From positions 2,454,501 to 2,518,500 of the forward strand of contig NZ_CP049250.1 of the NCBI RefSeq assembly GCF_011046895.1: a DNA stretch of 64,000 nucleotides, given 5' to 3'. Origin of the DNA: Rhizobium rhizoryzae. GTDB lineage: Bacteria > Pseudomonadota > Alphaproteobacteria > Rhizobiales > Rhizobiaceae. The notes under the pieces are model-generated. The model did not search any database and was not told where the DNA came from. It saw only the letters and a program-made list of their open reading frames with translations. The position numbers were made by a program, and so were the translations under genes. Below, piece after piece: positions 46,621 to 55,068 of the stretch (positions within the stretch are counted from its first letter, which is position 1; every line of letters starts with the position of its first letter).

Positions 46621-46637
46621 TTTAGAACCATTCGAAA
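46621..46637. promoter_or_regulatory. Probable Irr box (ICE motif) upstream of the suf operon
   Basis: TTTAGAA-CCA-TTCGAAA: a 7-3-7 inverted repeat that differs by one base from the ICE consensus of the rhizobial iron regulator Irr (TTTAGAA-N3-TTCTAAA). It lies 115 bp upstream of the first suf gene. Confidence 0.5.
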
Positions 46638-46751
46638 GTTGGGCTGCGCAAGACGTGCCGCCCAGTTGGTCGTCTCATACGGCATGCGCGGCGAAAATTT
46701 CAAGGAAAATGCGTCGCCAAGCGTTAAGTAGACTTTAAACCGGATCGGACA

Positions 46752-47918
46752 ATGGCTTTTGATCGCGTATATCTGGACTGGAACGCGACAGCGCCCCTGA
46801 GCGGCGTTGCTCGTGAAGCCATGTTGAGTGCGCTGGAACTGCCGGGTAATGCATCTTCCGTGCATGCAGAAGGGCGTGCGGCGCGAGCGGCAATCGACAA
46901 GGCGCGTCGGCAGGTGGCGGCTCTCGTCGGTGCTGATCCGCAACACGTCATCTTTACCAGTGGTGCGACTGAAGCGGCAAACTGGGTTTTGACGCCTTCG
47001 TTCAAGATGGGGCGCTCGCCGCTCACCATCGGACATCTTTATGTTTCGGCAATCGAGCATCCGGCCATCCGGGAGGGCGGCAGGTTTGTGCGTGAGCAGG
47101 TGAGCGAGATCCCTGTCTTGGCGACTGGGCTCGTTGATCTCGATGCGCTTAAAGTCTTGCTTGACCGTCACGATAGTGGGGCCGGCCTGCCGATGGTGGC
47201 GGTCATGCTGGTCAATAATGAGACCGGCGTCATCCAGCCCGTCGCGGAGGCGGCAAAGCTTGTGCGCGCTGCGGGTGGATTGCTTGTCGTGGACGCCGTC
47301 CAGGCCGTTGGACGCATTGCGGTCGACATCACTGAGCTGGATGCTGATTTCCTGATCCTTTCCTCCCACAAGATCGGTGGCCCCAAGGGCGTCGGCGCGC
47401 TTGTCATACGGGGTGAGGTGATGATGCCATCGGTACTGGTTCGCGGTGGTGGCCAGGAGAAGGGGCATCGGTCCGGTACTGAAAATTTTCCGGGAATCGT
47501 GGGTTTTGGTGCCGCCGCTGAGGCCGTCCTTCGCGATCTGGACCTCACGCGTGAACGCTTGCTGCAACATCGGCAAAGACTGGAAGCCGGTATGCGCGCC
47601 GTTGCTCCAGATGTGATCATCCATGGTGAAGGCTCCGAGCGCGTGTGTAATACCACGTTCTTCACGCTTCCAGGCCTGAAGTCAGAAACGGGCCAGATCG
47701 CCTTCGACCTTGAAGGGGTGGCTTTGTCCGCGGGATCGGCTTGCTCCTCCGGCAAAGTCGGGCAAAGCCAGGTGCTGATGGCGATGGGGCAGGATCCAGC
47801 GATGGGCGCGCTTCGTATTTCTCTCGGAGCGACAACCGACGACATTGCAATAGATCGTGCGTTGACTGCCTTCCAGCGAATAGCTGCGCGCCGAAAGATG
47901 CCTGAACGGGCCGCGTGA
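46752..47918 (+). CDS. sufS2: Cysteine desulfurase, NifS/IscS class (first suf gene)
   Basis: 388 residues. A PLP enzyme that releases sulfur from cysteine for cluster assembly. The PLP lysine is in LSSHKIGGPKGVG, and the catalytic cysteine is in SAGSACSSGKVGQSQ. That longer cysteine loop is the IscS/NifS class, different from the SufS class encoded at the end of the same operon. It is the first gene of the operon; 144 bp separate it from sufB. In related rhizobia the operon is called sufS2BCDS1XA, hence the symbol. Confidence 0.88.
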   Translation: MAFDRVYLDWNATAPLSGVAREAMLSALELPGNASSVHAEGRAARAAIDKARRQVAALVGADPQHVIFTSGATEAANWVLTPSFKMGRSPLTIGHLYVSAIEHPAIREGGRFVREQVSEIPVLATGLVDLDALKVLLDRHDSGAGLPMVAVMLVNNETGVIQPVAEAAKLVRAAGGLLVVDAVQAVGRIAVDITELDADFLILSSHKIGGPKGVGALVIRGEVMMPSVLVRGGGQEKGHRSGTENFPGIVGFGAAAEAVLRDLDLTRERLLQHRQRLEAGMRAVAPDVIIHGEGSERVCNTTFFTLPGLKSETGQIAFDLEGVALSAGSACSSGKVGQSQVLMAMGQDPAMGALRISLGATTDDIAIDRALTAFQRIAARRKMPERAA

Positions 47919-48020
47919 TTGGTCCAGGAGTTGCGGAAACGCAAAAAATTAGCTTGCCAAAAGGTGTTAAAACCTCCTTCTGGCGCCTACATACGGGGCT
48001 GATCCCCGCCAACAGATGAC

Positions 48021-48044
48021 AACCTGCCGGACCCTTGATTCCGG
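48021..48044 (+). other. Stem-loop upstream of sufB (shared with sufA)
   Basis: AACCT followed by a 6-bp stem GCCGGA / TCCGGC around loop CCCTTGAT, ending 18 nt before the sufB ATG. A very similar element lies before sufA at 53876-53897. Confidence 0.55.
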
Positions 48045-48062
48045 CGAGATTGGAGAATGAGT

Positions 48063-49532
48063 ATGGCTGCCGTGCAGGAAACGATCGATCAGGTCCGCCA
48101 GATCGATGTTGACCAGTACAAATACGGTTTCGAGACCGTAATCGAAGTCGACAAGGCCCCAAAAGGTCTATCGGAGGAAATTATCCGCTTCATTTCGGCC
48201 AAGAAGGATGAGCCGGAATGGATGCTGGAATGGCGCCTCGATGCCTATCGCCGCTGGTTGACGATGGAGGAGCCGACCTGGGCGCGTGTCGACTACCCGA
48301 AGATCGACTTCAACGATCTCTACTATTATGCGGCACCGAAGAACACGCCCGGCCCGAAGTCACTGGATGAAGTCGATCCCGAACTTCTCAAGGTTTACGA
48401 GAAGCTGGGCATTCCGCTGAAGGAGCAGGAAATTCTTGCTGGCGTGGACAAGCCCCGCGTTGCCGTGGACGCTGTCTTCGACTCCGTCTCTGTCGTGACG
48501 ACCTTCAAGAAAGAACTTGCCAAGGCCGGCGTCATCTTCATGTCGATTTCGGAGGCTGTTCGCGAACATCCGGACCTTGTGAAGAAGTACCTCGGCTCCG
48601 TCGTTCCGACCTCTGACAACTACTATGCGACGCTGAATTCCGCCGTCTTCACGGATGGGTCTTTCGTGTTCGTGCCAAAGGGCGTGCGTTGCCCGATGGA
48701 GCTGTCGACCTATTTCCGCATCAACGAAAAGAACACCGGACAGTTTGAGCGGACACTGATCATCGCTGAAGAAGGCGCTTACGTGTCCTATCTTGAGGGC
48801 TGCACGGCACCGCAGCGCGATGAGAACCAGCTTCACGCGGCTGTCGTTGAACTTGTGGCTCTCGACGATGCCGAGATCAAGTATTCGACGGTGCAGAACT
48901 GGTACCCGGGCGATGCCCAGGGCAAGGGTGGTATCTACAACTTCGTGACGAAGCGTGGCGATTGCCGTGGCCATCGCTCCAAGATTTCATGGACGCAGGT
49001 CGAAACCGGCTCTGCGATTACGTGGAAATATCCAAGCTGCATTCTGCGTGGCGATGACAGCCGTGGCGAGTTCTACTCGATCGCCGTTTCGAACGGCCAT
49101 CAGCAGATCGACAGCGGCACCAAGATGATCCATCTCGGCAAGAACACGTCGAGCCGCATCATCTCCAAGGGCATTGCCGCCGGCGTTTCGCAGAACACCT
49201 ATCGCGGACAGGTTTCGGCGCACCGCAAGGCAACGAATGCTCGCAATTTCACACAGTGCGACTCGTTGCTGATCGGCGACCGTTGCGGCGCACACACCGT
49301 GCCTTACATCGAGGCAAAGAATTCGTCGGCTCAGTTCGAGCACGAAGCGACGACGTCCAAGATCTCGGAAGACCAGCTGTTCTACTGCCTGCAGCGCGGC
49401 ATTCCGGAAGAGGCGGCTATCGCTCTCATCGTGAACGGCTTCGTCAAGGAAGTCATTCAGGAACTTCCGATGGAATTCGCGGTCGAGGCGCAGAAGCTGA
49501 TCGGCATTTCGCTTGAGGGTTCGGTGGGTTGA
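48063..49532 (+). CDS. sufB: Fe-S cluster assembly scaffold SufB
   Basis: 489 residues. SufB forms the SufBCD scaffold that assembles Fe-S clusters with SufC ATPase. [34 protein letters not shown] and [21 protein letters not shown]-like segments are typical. The ATG at 48063 has GGAGA at the right distance; a second ATG at 48057 is 1 nt from it. It is followed by a GIY-YIG nuclease cassette that splits the operon from sufC. Confidence 0.95.
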   Translation: MAAVQETIDQVRQIDVDQYKYGFETVIEVDKAPKGLSEEIIRFISAKKDEPEWMLEWRLDAYRRWLTMEEPTWARVDYPKIDFNDLYYYAAPKNTPGPKSLDEVDPELLKVYEKLGIPLKEQEILAGVDKPRVAVDAVFDSVSVVTTFKKELAKAGVIFMSISEAVREHPDLVKKYLGSVVPTSDNYYATLNSAVFTDGSFVFVPKGVRCPMELSTYFRINEKNTGQFERTLIIAEEGAYVSYLEGCTAPQRDENQLHAAVVELVALDDAEIKYSTVQNWYPGDAQGKGGIYNFVTKRGDCRGHRSKISWTQVETGSAITWKYPSCILRGDDSRGEFYSIAVSNGHQQIDSGTKMIHLGKNTSSRIISKGIAAGVSQNTYRGQVSAHRKATNARNFTQCDSLLIGDRCGAHTVPYIEAKNSSAQFEHEATTSKISEDQLFYCLQRGIPEEAAIALIVNGFVKEVIQELPMEFAVEAQKLIGISLEGSVG

Positions 49533-49561
49533 TGGATGAAGCCTCGCGTTGATAGCTCTGT

Positions 49562-49589
49562 CGTCATCCTCGGGCTTGTCCCGAGGATC
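49562..49589 (+). repeat. Left terminal palindrome of the GIY-YIG cassette
   Basis: Contains a 9-bp stem ATCCTCGGG / CCCGAGGAT around loop CTTGT at 49566-49588. The whole 28-bp core 49562-49589 is repeated exactly, in inverted orientation, at 49955-49982. Confidence 0.9.
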
Positions 49590-49603
49590 CGCTGAGGGTT
49601 GCT

Positions 49604-49945
49604 ATGGTCGGATTCGCTTACATGATGTCCGATAAGCCGCGCGGAGTCATATACACTGGTGTTACCTCTGATCTTGCCGGGCGTGCGTGGCAACATCGAA
49701 ATGAGATAACGAAGGGCTTCACCTCGAAATACAATGCCAGGCTCCTCGTTTGGTTCGAAAGGCACCCCAATATTGTGCTGGCCATCCAACGAGAGAAATC
49801 GCTGAAGCGTTATAAACGAGAGTGGAAGATAAAGCTGATTGAAGGGTTCAACCCGACTTGGCTCGATCTTTATGAGGCACTGGATCAAAGGGATAACCCA
49901 TACATGCCGCACCCCAATACGAGGGAGTGGCATCACTACAATTGA
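49604..49945 (+). CDS. GIY-YIG endonuclease-domain protein
   Basis: 113 residues of the UPF0213/YhbQ-like GIY-YIG family. GFAYMMSDKPRGVIYTGVTS carries the two beta strands, WQHRNE the conserved arginine/histidine, and REKSLKRYKREWKIKLIE the catalytic glutamate. Stand-alone proteins of this size are thought to be nucleases. It lies in the 520-bp gap between sufB and sufC, with an exact 28-bp inverted repeat on each side, so it looks like a mobile or REP-like cassette inserted into the suf operon. Confidence 0.88.
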   Translation: MVGFAYMMSDKPRGVIYTGVTSDLAGRAWQHRNEITKGFTSKYNARLLVWFERHPNIVLAIQREKSLKRYKREWKIKLIEGFNPTWLDLYEALDQRDNPYMPHPNTREWHHYN

Positions 49946-49954
49946 ACGACGGTA

Positions 49955-49982
49955 GATCCTCGGGACAAGCCCGAGGATGACG
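49955..49982 (-). repeat. Right terminal palindrome of the GIY-YIG cassette
   Basis: Exact inverted copy of the left 28-bp core: stem ATCCTCGGG / CCCGAGGAT around loop ACAAG, at 49956-49978. It starts 10 bp after the nuclease stop codon. Confidence 0.9.
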
Positions 49983-50052
49983 GACATGGAGCGCTAGAGG
50001 CGCTGAAGGAACGGACAGGCGGCTCTTTAACCGCCCTATGAAGGAAGTGATC

Positions 50053-50808
50053 ATGCTTGAAATTCGCAATCTGCACGCACGTATCGCCGAAGACGGTACC
50101 GAGATCATCCGCGGCCTGAACCTCACGGTGAAGGCCGGCGAAGTTGCCGCCATCATGGGCCCCAATGGCTCGGGCAAGTCGACACTGTCCTACATTCTGT
50201 CTGGCCGTGAAGACTACGAAGTGACCGAAGGTGAGATCCTCTATAATGGCGAAAGCATTCTGGAACTCGATCCGGCCGAGCGCGCTGCCAAGGGCATCTT
50301 CCTGGCGTTCCAATATCCGGTTGAAATTCCCGGCGTTGCGACGATGCAGTTCCTGAAGGTTGCCATGAACGAGCAGCGCAAGGCGCGCGGTGAGGCTGAG
50401 CTTTCTACGCCTGATTTCATCCGCAAGGTCAAAGAAGCGGCTGCCGAGTTGAAGATTAACCCGGACATGCTGAAGCGTCCTCTGAACGTCGGTTTCTCCG
50501 GTGGCGAAAAGAAGCGCGCCGAAATCCTGCAGATGGCTCTTCTGGAGCCGAAGCTGTGCGTTCTGGATGAGACGGATTCCGGTCTCGACATCGACGCTCT
50601 GAAGATCGTTGCCGACGGCGTGAATGCTCTGAAGTCTCCCGACCGCGCCGTGATCGTGATCACGCACTATCAGCGCCTGCTGGATTACATTGTGCCGGAT
50701 ACGGTGCACGTTCTCTACAAGGGCCAGATCATCCGGACCGGCGACAAGGAACTGGCGCTGGAACTGGAAGCCAATGGCTACGCCGACATCATCGGCCAGG
50801 CCGCCTGA
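50053..50808 (+). CDS. sufC: Fe-S cluster assembly ATPase SufC
   Basis: 251 residues, an ABC-type ATPase that drives SufBCD. Walker A GPNGSGKST, signature FSGGEKKRAE, Walker B LCVLDETDSGLDID, H-loop ITHYQRLLD. The ATG at 50053 follows AAGGAAGTGATC; an upstream ATG at 50038 is less well placed. It starts about 70 bp after the right repeat of the cassette. sufD begins 25 bp after its stop. Confidence 0.96.
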   Translation: MLEIRNLHARIAEDGTEIIRGLNLTVKAGEVAAIMGPNGSGKSTLSYILSGREDYEVTEGEILYNGESILELDPAERAAKGIFLAFQYPVEIPGVATMQFLKVAMNEQRKARGEAELSTPDFIRKVKEAAAELKINPDMLKRPLNVGFSGGEKKRAEILQMALLEPKLCVLDETDSGLDIDALKIVADGVNALKSPDRAVIVITHYQRLLDYIVPDTVHVLYKGQIIRTGDKELALELEANGYADIIGQAA

Positions 50809-50833
50809 GCTCTCCCGCGGAAGGAAATTTGGC

Positions 50834-52108
50834 ATGAATATGCAGGCACAAAACCGCCAGACGGCGGCGGAAACTGCGCTTCTGGATAGCTATAATGCCC
50901 AGATCGGCGAATTGCCGGGCAATGGAGCTGTCATCAGCGCGCGAGACCGCCTTGTCGATGATCTCAAGACCAACGGGCTTCCCACACGTCGTGTCGAGGC
51001 CTGGCACTACACGGATCTCAAGACCTTGCTGCGCTCTATTCCCGCCAGCGGTCCTGCGAGCTCGGTGCGCAACCCGGCCCCGCTTGTCGATGCTGCGGCG
51101 CTGATCAAGACGCGTCAGGGCGAAGCGGATGGAAACGTTTCGGTTGATGGCATCGTGGTCGGTTCCTACGCGGATATGCTGCGGGAAGGGACGGCGGCAC
51201 CGGGTCTTTCTGTGATCGACAAGGATGATACGATCGGCAAGATCAATGGCAGCTTCGTGCGCGATGGTTATGTCCTGGAGTTTCCAGCAGGAGCCGAGAT
51301 TGCACAGCCGATCGAGATTCAGGCGCTGCATGGTGCTGGCCAGGCCCATACCCGGTTCCCGGTCAGCTTTGGCGCCGGCTCCAAGGCAACGGTGATCGAG
51401 CGGCATATCCAGACGACCGATGGCCAGGCGTTTGTCTCCTCGGTTAGCGATATCTCGCTGGAGGATGGCGCCGAGGTTACCTGGATTGTCGTGCAGGAGC
51501 AGGGCGCCGATGATACGCATCTGGCACAGGTGCGCGTGCGTGTTGGCGATAACGCCAAGCTTCGCCTGTTCGTCATTAATGCCGGTGGCAAGCTGGTGCG
51601 CCAGGAACTGCGCATTGACGTTGCGGGTGAGGGTGCTGATCTCCAACTGCGGGGTGTGAACCTTCTGGGTGGTGATACCCATACGGACGTGACGCTGGTG
51701 CTGGGGCACAACGTGCCGAACACGACGTCGACGGAAATTTTCCGCAACGTGGTGTTCGACCGCGCGCGAGGCGTTTTCCAGGGCATGATCAAGGTCGCGC
51801 TTGATGCGCAGAAGACCGATGCGCGCATGGCCTGCAATACGCTTCTGATGTCCGATGATGCCGAGTTTGCTGCGAAACCGGAACTCGAAATCTTTGCTGA
51901 CGATGTACAGTGCGGCCATGGTGCTACGGTTGCCGATATCGACGACAACCATCTGTACTATTTGATGGCCCGCGGTATTCCCCGCAACAAGGCACGCGCT
52001 ATGCTGGTCAATGCGTTCGTGGCTGAGATCGTGGAAGAGCTGGAAGACGAGGCGCTTGTCGAAGCGCTTGAGGCTATCATTTCCAATTGGCTGGAAAAGC
52101 ATGCCTGA
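50834..52108 (+). CDS. sufD: Fe-S cluster assembly protein SufD
   Basis: 424 residues. SufD pairs with SufB in the scaffold. The end of the beta-helix core carries HGATVADIDDNHLYYLMARG, the SufBD signature, and GHNVPNTTSTEIFRNVVFD precedes it. Start ATG at 50834 with AAGGAA upstream. sufS follows after 92 bp containing a strong hairpin. Confidence 0.94.
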   Translation: MNMQAQNRQTAAETALLDSYNAQIGELPGNGAVISARDRLVDDLKTNGLPTRRVEAWHYTDLKTLLRSIPASGPASSVRNPAPLVDAAALIKTRQGEADGNVSVDGIVVGSYADMLREGTAAPGLSVIDKDDTIGKINGSFVRDGYVLEFPAGAEIAQPIEIQALHGAGQAHTRFPVSFGAGSKATVIERHIQTTDGQAFVSSVSDISLEDGAEVTWIVVQEQGADDTHLAQVRVRVGDNAKLRLFVINAGGKLVRQELRIDVAGEGADLQLRGVNLLGGDTHTDVTLVLGHNVPNTTSTEIFRNVVFDRARGVFQGMIKVALDAQKTDARMACNTLLMSDDAEFAAKPELEIFADDVQCGHGATVADIDDNHLYYLMARGIPRNKARAMLVNAFVAEIVEELEDEALVEALEAIISNWLEKHA

Positions 52109-52117
52109 TTGACTTTA

Positions 52118-52148
52118 CCGCAGGCAGGGGCGCGGGCCCTTGCCTGCG
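52118..52148 (+). other. Hairpin between sufD and sufS
   Basis: 12-bp stem CCGCAGGCAGGG pairing with CCCTTGCCTGCGG (one bulged T) around a 7-nt G/C loop. No T run follows, so it more likely protects or processes the operon mRNA than ends it. Confidence 0.5.
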
Positions 52149-52200
52149 GGCGACGCAGATGATGGTGCGGCCGATTGAGCCGCCGGTGAGATAGCTGCCC

Positions 52201-53421
52201 ATGACCTATGATGTCGAAGCGATCCGTCGCGACTTCCCTATTCTGTCCACGTCTGTTCACGGCAAGCCACTTGTCTACCTCGACAACGGGGCTTCTGCGC
52301 AAAAACCGCAGTCCGTGATCGACGCGATCAGCCATGCTTATTCTTCCGAGTATGCAAATGTGCACCGCGGGCTTCATTACCTGTCCAATGCCGCTACCGA
52401 AGCCTATGAGGCAGCGCGGCAGAAGGTGTGTAATTTCCTGAATGCCGGATCTGTGGACAATGTGGTGTTCACCAAAAATTCGACCGAGGCCATAAACACG
52501 GTTGCCTATGGCTGGGCGATGCCACACCTGAAGGAAGGCGATGAAATCGTTCTGACGATCCTCGAGCACCACTCCAATATCGTGCCGTGGCATTTCCTGC
52601 GCGAGCGTCAGGGCGTGAAACTGGTGTGGGTGCCGGTGGATGATGACGGCGCTTTCCATCTTGATGAGTTCGAGAAGTGCCTGACTGAACGAACGCGTCT
52701 GATTGCGATCACACAGATGTCGAATGCGCTCGGCACCGTGGTTCCGGTGAAGGATGTTTGCCGTATCGCCAAGGAACGCGGCATCCGTGTTCTCGTCGAT
52801 GGGAGCCAGGGCGCTGTCCATATGCCGGTCGACGTGAAGGACATCGATTGCGACTGGTACGTGATGACCGGTCACAAGCTTTACGGTCCATCTGGCATCG
52901 GTGTCCTGTACGGCAAGCCAGAGCGTTTGCACGAGATGCGCCCCTTCCAGGGTGGCGGCGAGATGATCATCGATGTCGCGGAAGATTTCGTGACCTACAA
53001 CGACCCGCCGCACCGTTTCGAAGCTGGAACACCGCCTATTGTTCAGGCGATCGGGTTGGGTCATGCGCTCGACTATATCGAGAAGGTCGGCAGAGACGCG
53101 ATCGCTGCGCACGAAGCTGATTTGACGGCCTATGCCAATGAACGCTTGCGGTCCATCAACTCGCTTCGCATCATCGGGAACGCACCCGGGAAGGGCGCGA
53201 TCTTCTCCTTCGAGCTTGCGGGCATCCACGCTCATGATGTCTCGATGGTGATAGATCGGAAGGGTGTTGCCGTTCGCGCTGGGACACATTGCGCCATGCC
53301 GCTCTTGAAACGCTTTGGCGTAACTTCCACTTGCCGTGCATCATTCGCGATGTACAACACACGCGCCGAAGTCGATGCGCTGGCCGATGCGCTGGACTAT
53401 GCGCGAAATTTCTTTGCTTAG
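52201..53421 (+). CDS. sufS: Cysteine desulfurase SufS
   Basis: 406 residues, the SufS/SelA class of cysteine desulfurase. The PLP lysine is in MTGHKLYGPSGIG and the catalytic cysteine in AGTHCAMPLLKRFG, a short loop without the IscS-type extension. It is the second desulfurase of the operon, complementing the IscS-class gene at its start. sufT follows after about 10 bp. Confidence 0.94.
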   Translation: MTYDVEAIRRDFPILSTSVHGKPLVYLDNGASAQKPQSVIDAISHAYSSEYANVHRGLHYLSNAATEAYEAARQKVCNFLNAGSVDNVVFTKNSTEAINTVAYGWAMPHLKEGDEIVLTILEHHSNIVPWHFLRERQGVKLVWVPVDDDGAFHLDEFEKCLTERTRLIAITQMSNALGTVVPVKDVCRIAKERGIRVLVDGSQGAVHMPVDVKDIDCDWYVMTGHKLYGPSGIGVLYGKPERLHEMRPFQGGGEMIIDVAEDFVTYNDPPHRFEAGTPPIVQAIGLGHALDYIEKVGRDAIAAHEADLTAYANERLRSINSLRIIGNAPGKGAIFSFELAGIHAHDVSMVIDRKGVAVRAGTHCAMPLLKRFGVTSTCRASFAMYNTRAEVDALADALDYARNFFA

Positions 53422-53431
53422 GGACGAAATG

Positions 53432-53812
53432 ATGTCGACCGAAGAAACCATACCGAAGTGGGATGCTCGTGAGGGCATCATCCAGTCCGCCATTCCGCCT
53501 GAAGAAGTAGCCCGCCTGTCGGATGACATCATTGCGGCGCTTAAGACCGTCTATGATCCGGAAATCCCGGCGGACATCTTCGAACTTGGCCTTATTTACA
53601 AGATCGATATTGAAGACGACCGCATGGTCAAGATCGTGATGACCCTGACGGCACCTGGCTGCCCGGTGGCAGGCGAGATGCCGGGCTGGGTTGAAAACGC
53701 TGTTGGCGCGGTTGAAGGCGTTTCTGGAGTTGAAGTCGAAATGACGTTCGATCCGCCGTGGACGCCTGAGCGCATGTCGGAAGAGGCGCAGGTTGCCGTC
53801 GGCTGGTATTAA
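53432..53812 (+). CDS. sufT: Fe-S assembly protein SufT (DUF59/MIP18-like)
   Basis: 126 residues. The DUF59 core ALKTVYDPEIPADIFELGLIY and the MTLTAPGCPVAGEMP cysteine motif match SufT/PaaD-like proteins, which help maturation of [4Fe-4S] proteins. Two adjacent ATGs (53429, 53432) are possible starts. It lies between sufS and sufA, where other rhizobia have sufX. Confidence 0.9.
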   Translation: MSTEETIPKWDAREGIIQSAIPPEEVARLSDDIIAALKTVYDPEIPADIFELGLIYKIDIEDDRMVKIVMTLTAPGCPVAGEMPGWVENAVGAVEGVSGVEVEMTFDPPWTPERMSEEAQVAVGWY

Positions 53813-53875
53813 CTTGTTCCGCCGATCCTTCGGAATCATTGATCCTTAAGCCTCAAGCGACTACATTCAGACCGA

Positions 53876-53897
53876 AACCTCCGGACCTTGAATCCGG
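53876..53897 (+). other. Stem-loop upstream of sufA (shared with sufB)
   Basis: AACCT followed by a 5-bp stem CCGGA / TCCGG around CCTTGAA, ending 22 nt before the sufA ATG. It matches the element before sufB (48021-48044) in sequence and placement. Confidence 0.55.
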
Positions 53898-53919
53898 ATG
53901 TGTGAAGGAGATCAGGCCC

Positions 53920-54312
53920 ATGGGCTTTGCAGTAATGAGCATGACAGACGCTGCCGCAGGTCGCGTCAAGGCAATCGTCGAAAAGTCAGGTCCGAATGCC
54001 AAAGGCATTCGCGTCGGCATCAAGAAGGGCGGCTGCGCCGGTATGGAATATACCGTTGATCTGGTGACCGAGCCGAACCCAAGGGATGACCTGATTGAGC
54101 ATGCCGGGGCAAAGGTCTGGATCGAACCTTCCGCTGTGCTTTACCTTCTTGGTACACAGATGGATTTTGAAACGACACAGATGCGCTCCGGTTTCATCTT
54201 CACGAATCCGAACCAGACCTCGGCCTGTGGATGCGGTGAGTCAGTCGAGCTGAAGCCCGCCGATTTGGCGGCACTTGCCAAGCAGCGCGCAACAGAAAGC
54301 CCGTCTGCCTGA
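53920..54312 (+). CDS. sufA: A-type Fe-S carrier SufA (HesB/IscA family)
   Basis: 130 residues. The conserved cysteines are in KKGGCAGMEY and ACGCGES. A-type carriers take clusters from SufBCD to target proteins. The ATG at 53920 has GAAGGAG upstream. A strong terminator ends the operon here. Confidence 0.95.
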   Translation: MGFAVMSMTDAAAGRVKAIVEKSGPNAKGIRVGIKKGGCAGMEYTVDLVTEPNPRDDLIEHAGAKVWIEPSAVLYLLGTQMDFETTQMRSGFIFTNPNQTSACGCGESVELKPADLAALAKQRATESPSA

Positions 54313-54345
54313 TTTAATCGGTAACACAGCAATAGTGCAAATCAG

Positions 54346-54371
54346 ACCTCGCGCTCGTTGCGGGGTTTTTT
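54346..54371 (+). terminator. Rho-independent terminator of the suf operon
   Basis: 7-bp stem ACCTCGC / GCGGGGT (one U-G pair) followed by a run of T (TTTTTTG). It lies 33 bp after the sufA stop. Confidence 0.85.
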
Positions 54372-54380
54372 GTTGGCGTA

Positions 54381-55025
54381 TCAGATGTTCTCACTCATGT
54401 AATCAAGCAGCTGCTCTGTCGCTGTAGCGGCTTCAGCACCGTTTCGCTGCTGTATTGCACGAATGATGCTGACATGAAGTGTGACCGACCGATCCATGGA
54501 TGAGGTCGTTGCCGTGGAGAACCACAGCCTGCGGGCGTGCGTTTGTAGTGGCGCCAGGGAGCCGACAAGAAACTTGTTGGGGCAGGCCTCCTCGACAATC
54601 TCGTCAAAACGCTTATCGGCAGACAGGAACGCATTCACGTCTCCTGTTGCGGCCGCAGCGCCCATGTCTCGCGCGCAGTTTACCATCCTGCGACGCTGCT
54701 CTTCGTTGGCATGTGTCGCCACCAATTCTGCCGCCATGGGTTCCAGTCGACGGCGAACGCAGAGAATATCCCGATAGTCGGACGGATTGATTTCGGAGAT
54801 CTGCAGCCCGATACGGGCGCGAACCGCGAGCAGACCTTGCCATTCCAGCTTCTGGATCGCTTCGCGGACAGGCGTGCGTCCATGACCGGAAAGATCAATC
54901 AACTGCTTCTCTGTCACCAGCGCGCCCGGTTTGAGTTTCAGCGTGACAATCAGGTGCTCGAGAGCCCGGTAGGCTTGGCGACTGTAGGATTCCTGTGCTG
55001 CGGGGGAGGCGTCGACTTCATCCAT
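54381..55025 (-). CDS. GntR-family transcriptional regulator (FadR/FCD subfamily)
   Basis: 214 residues. N-terminal winged helix (about 20-80) with the GntR signature GALVTEKQLIDLSGHGRTPV and REAIQKLEWQGLL, then an all-helical FCD domain. The ligand is unknown; FCD regulators commonly sense organic acids. Two copies of TTGATATA[C/T]CA lie just upstream (55032-55042 and 55069-55079) and probably form its operators. No metabolic genes are adjacent apart from a permease relic. Confidence 0.9.
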   Translation of the reverse strand: MDEVDASPAAQESYSRQAYRALEHLIVTLKLKPGALVTEKQLIDLSGHGRTPVREAIQKLEWQGLLAVRARIGLQISEINPSDYRDILCVRRRLEPMAAELVATHANEEQRRRMVNCARDMGAAAATGDVNAFLSADKRFDEIVEEACPNKFLVGSLAPLQTHARRLWFSTATTSSMDRSVTLHVSIIRAIQQRNGAEAATATEQLLDYMSENI

Positions 55026-55031
55026 GGTACG

Positions 55032-55042
55032 TTGATATACCA
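55032..55042. promoter_or_regulatory. Probable GntR operator, copy 1
   Basis: TTGATATACCA, a TGATATACCA near-palindrome, 6 bp upstream of the regulator start codon. Confidence 0.5.
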
Positions 55043-55068
55043 GTTGGAGACGCCTCTCAACGCGCCTG

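Larger units (their letters stand above)
49562..49982. mobile_element. Putative GIY-YIG/palindrome cassette inserted in the suf operon
   Basis: 421 bp bounded by exact 28-bp inverted repeats, each itself a hairpin (loops CTTGT and ACAAG are complementary to each other), with a single GIY-YIG gene inside. No transposase is present. I see no clear target-site duplication. Confidence 0.6.

Noticed and set aside
50789-53289. Two long minus-strand open frames opposite sufD and sufS
   Set aside because: Shadows of well-conserved suf genes.
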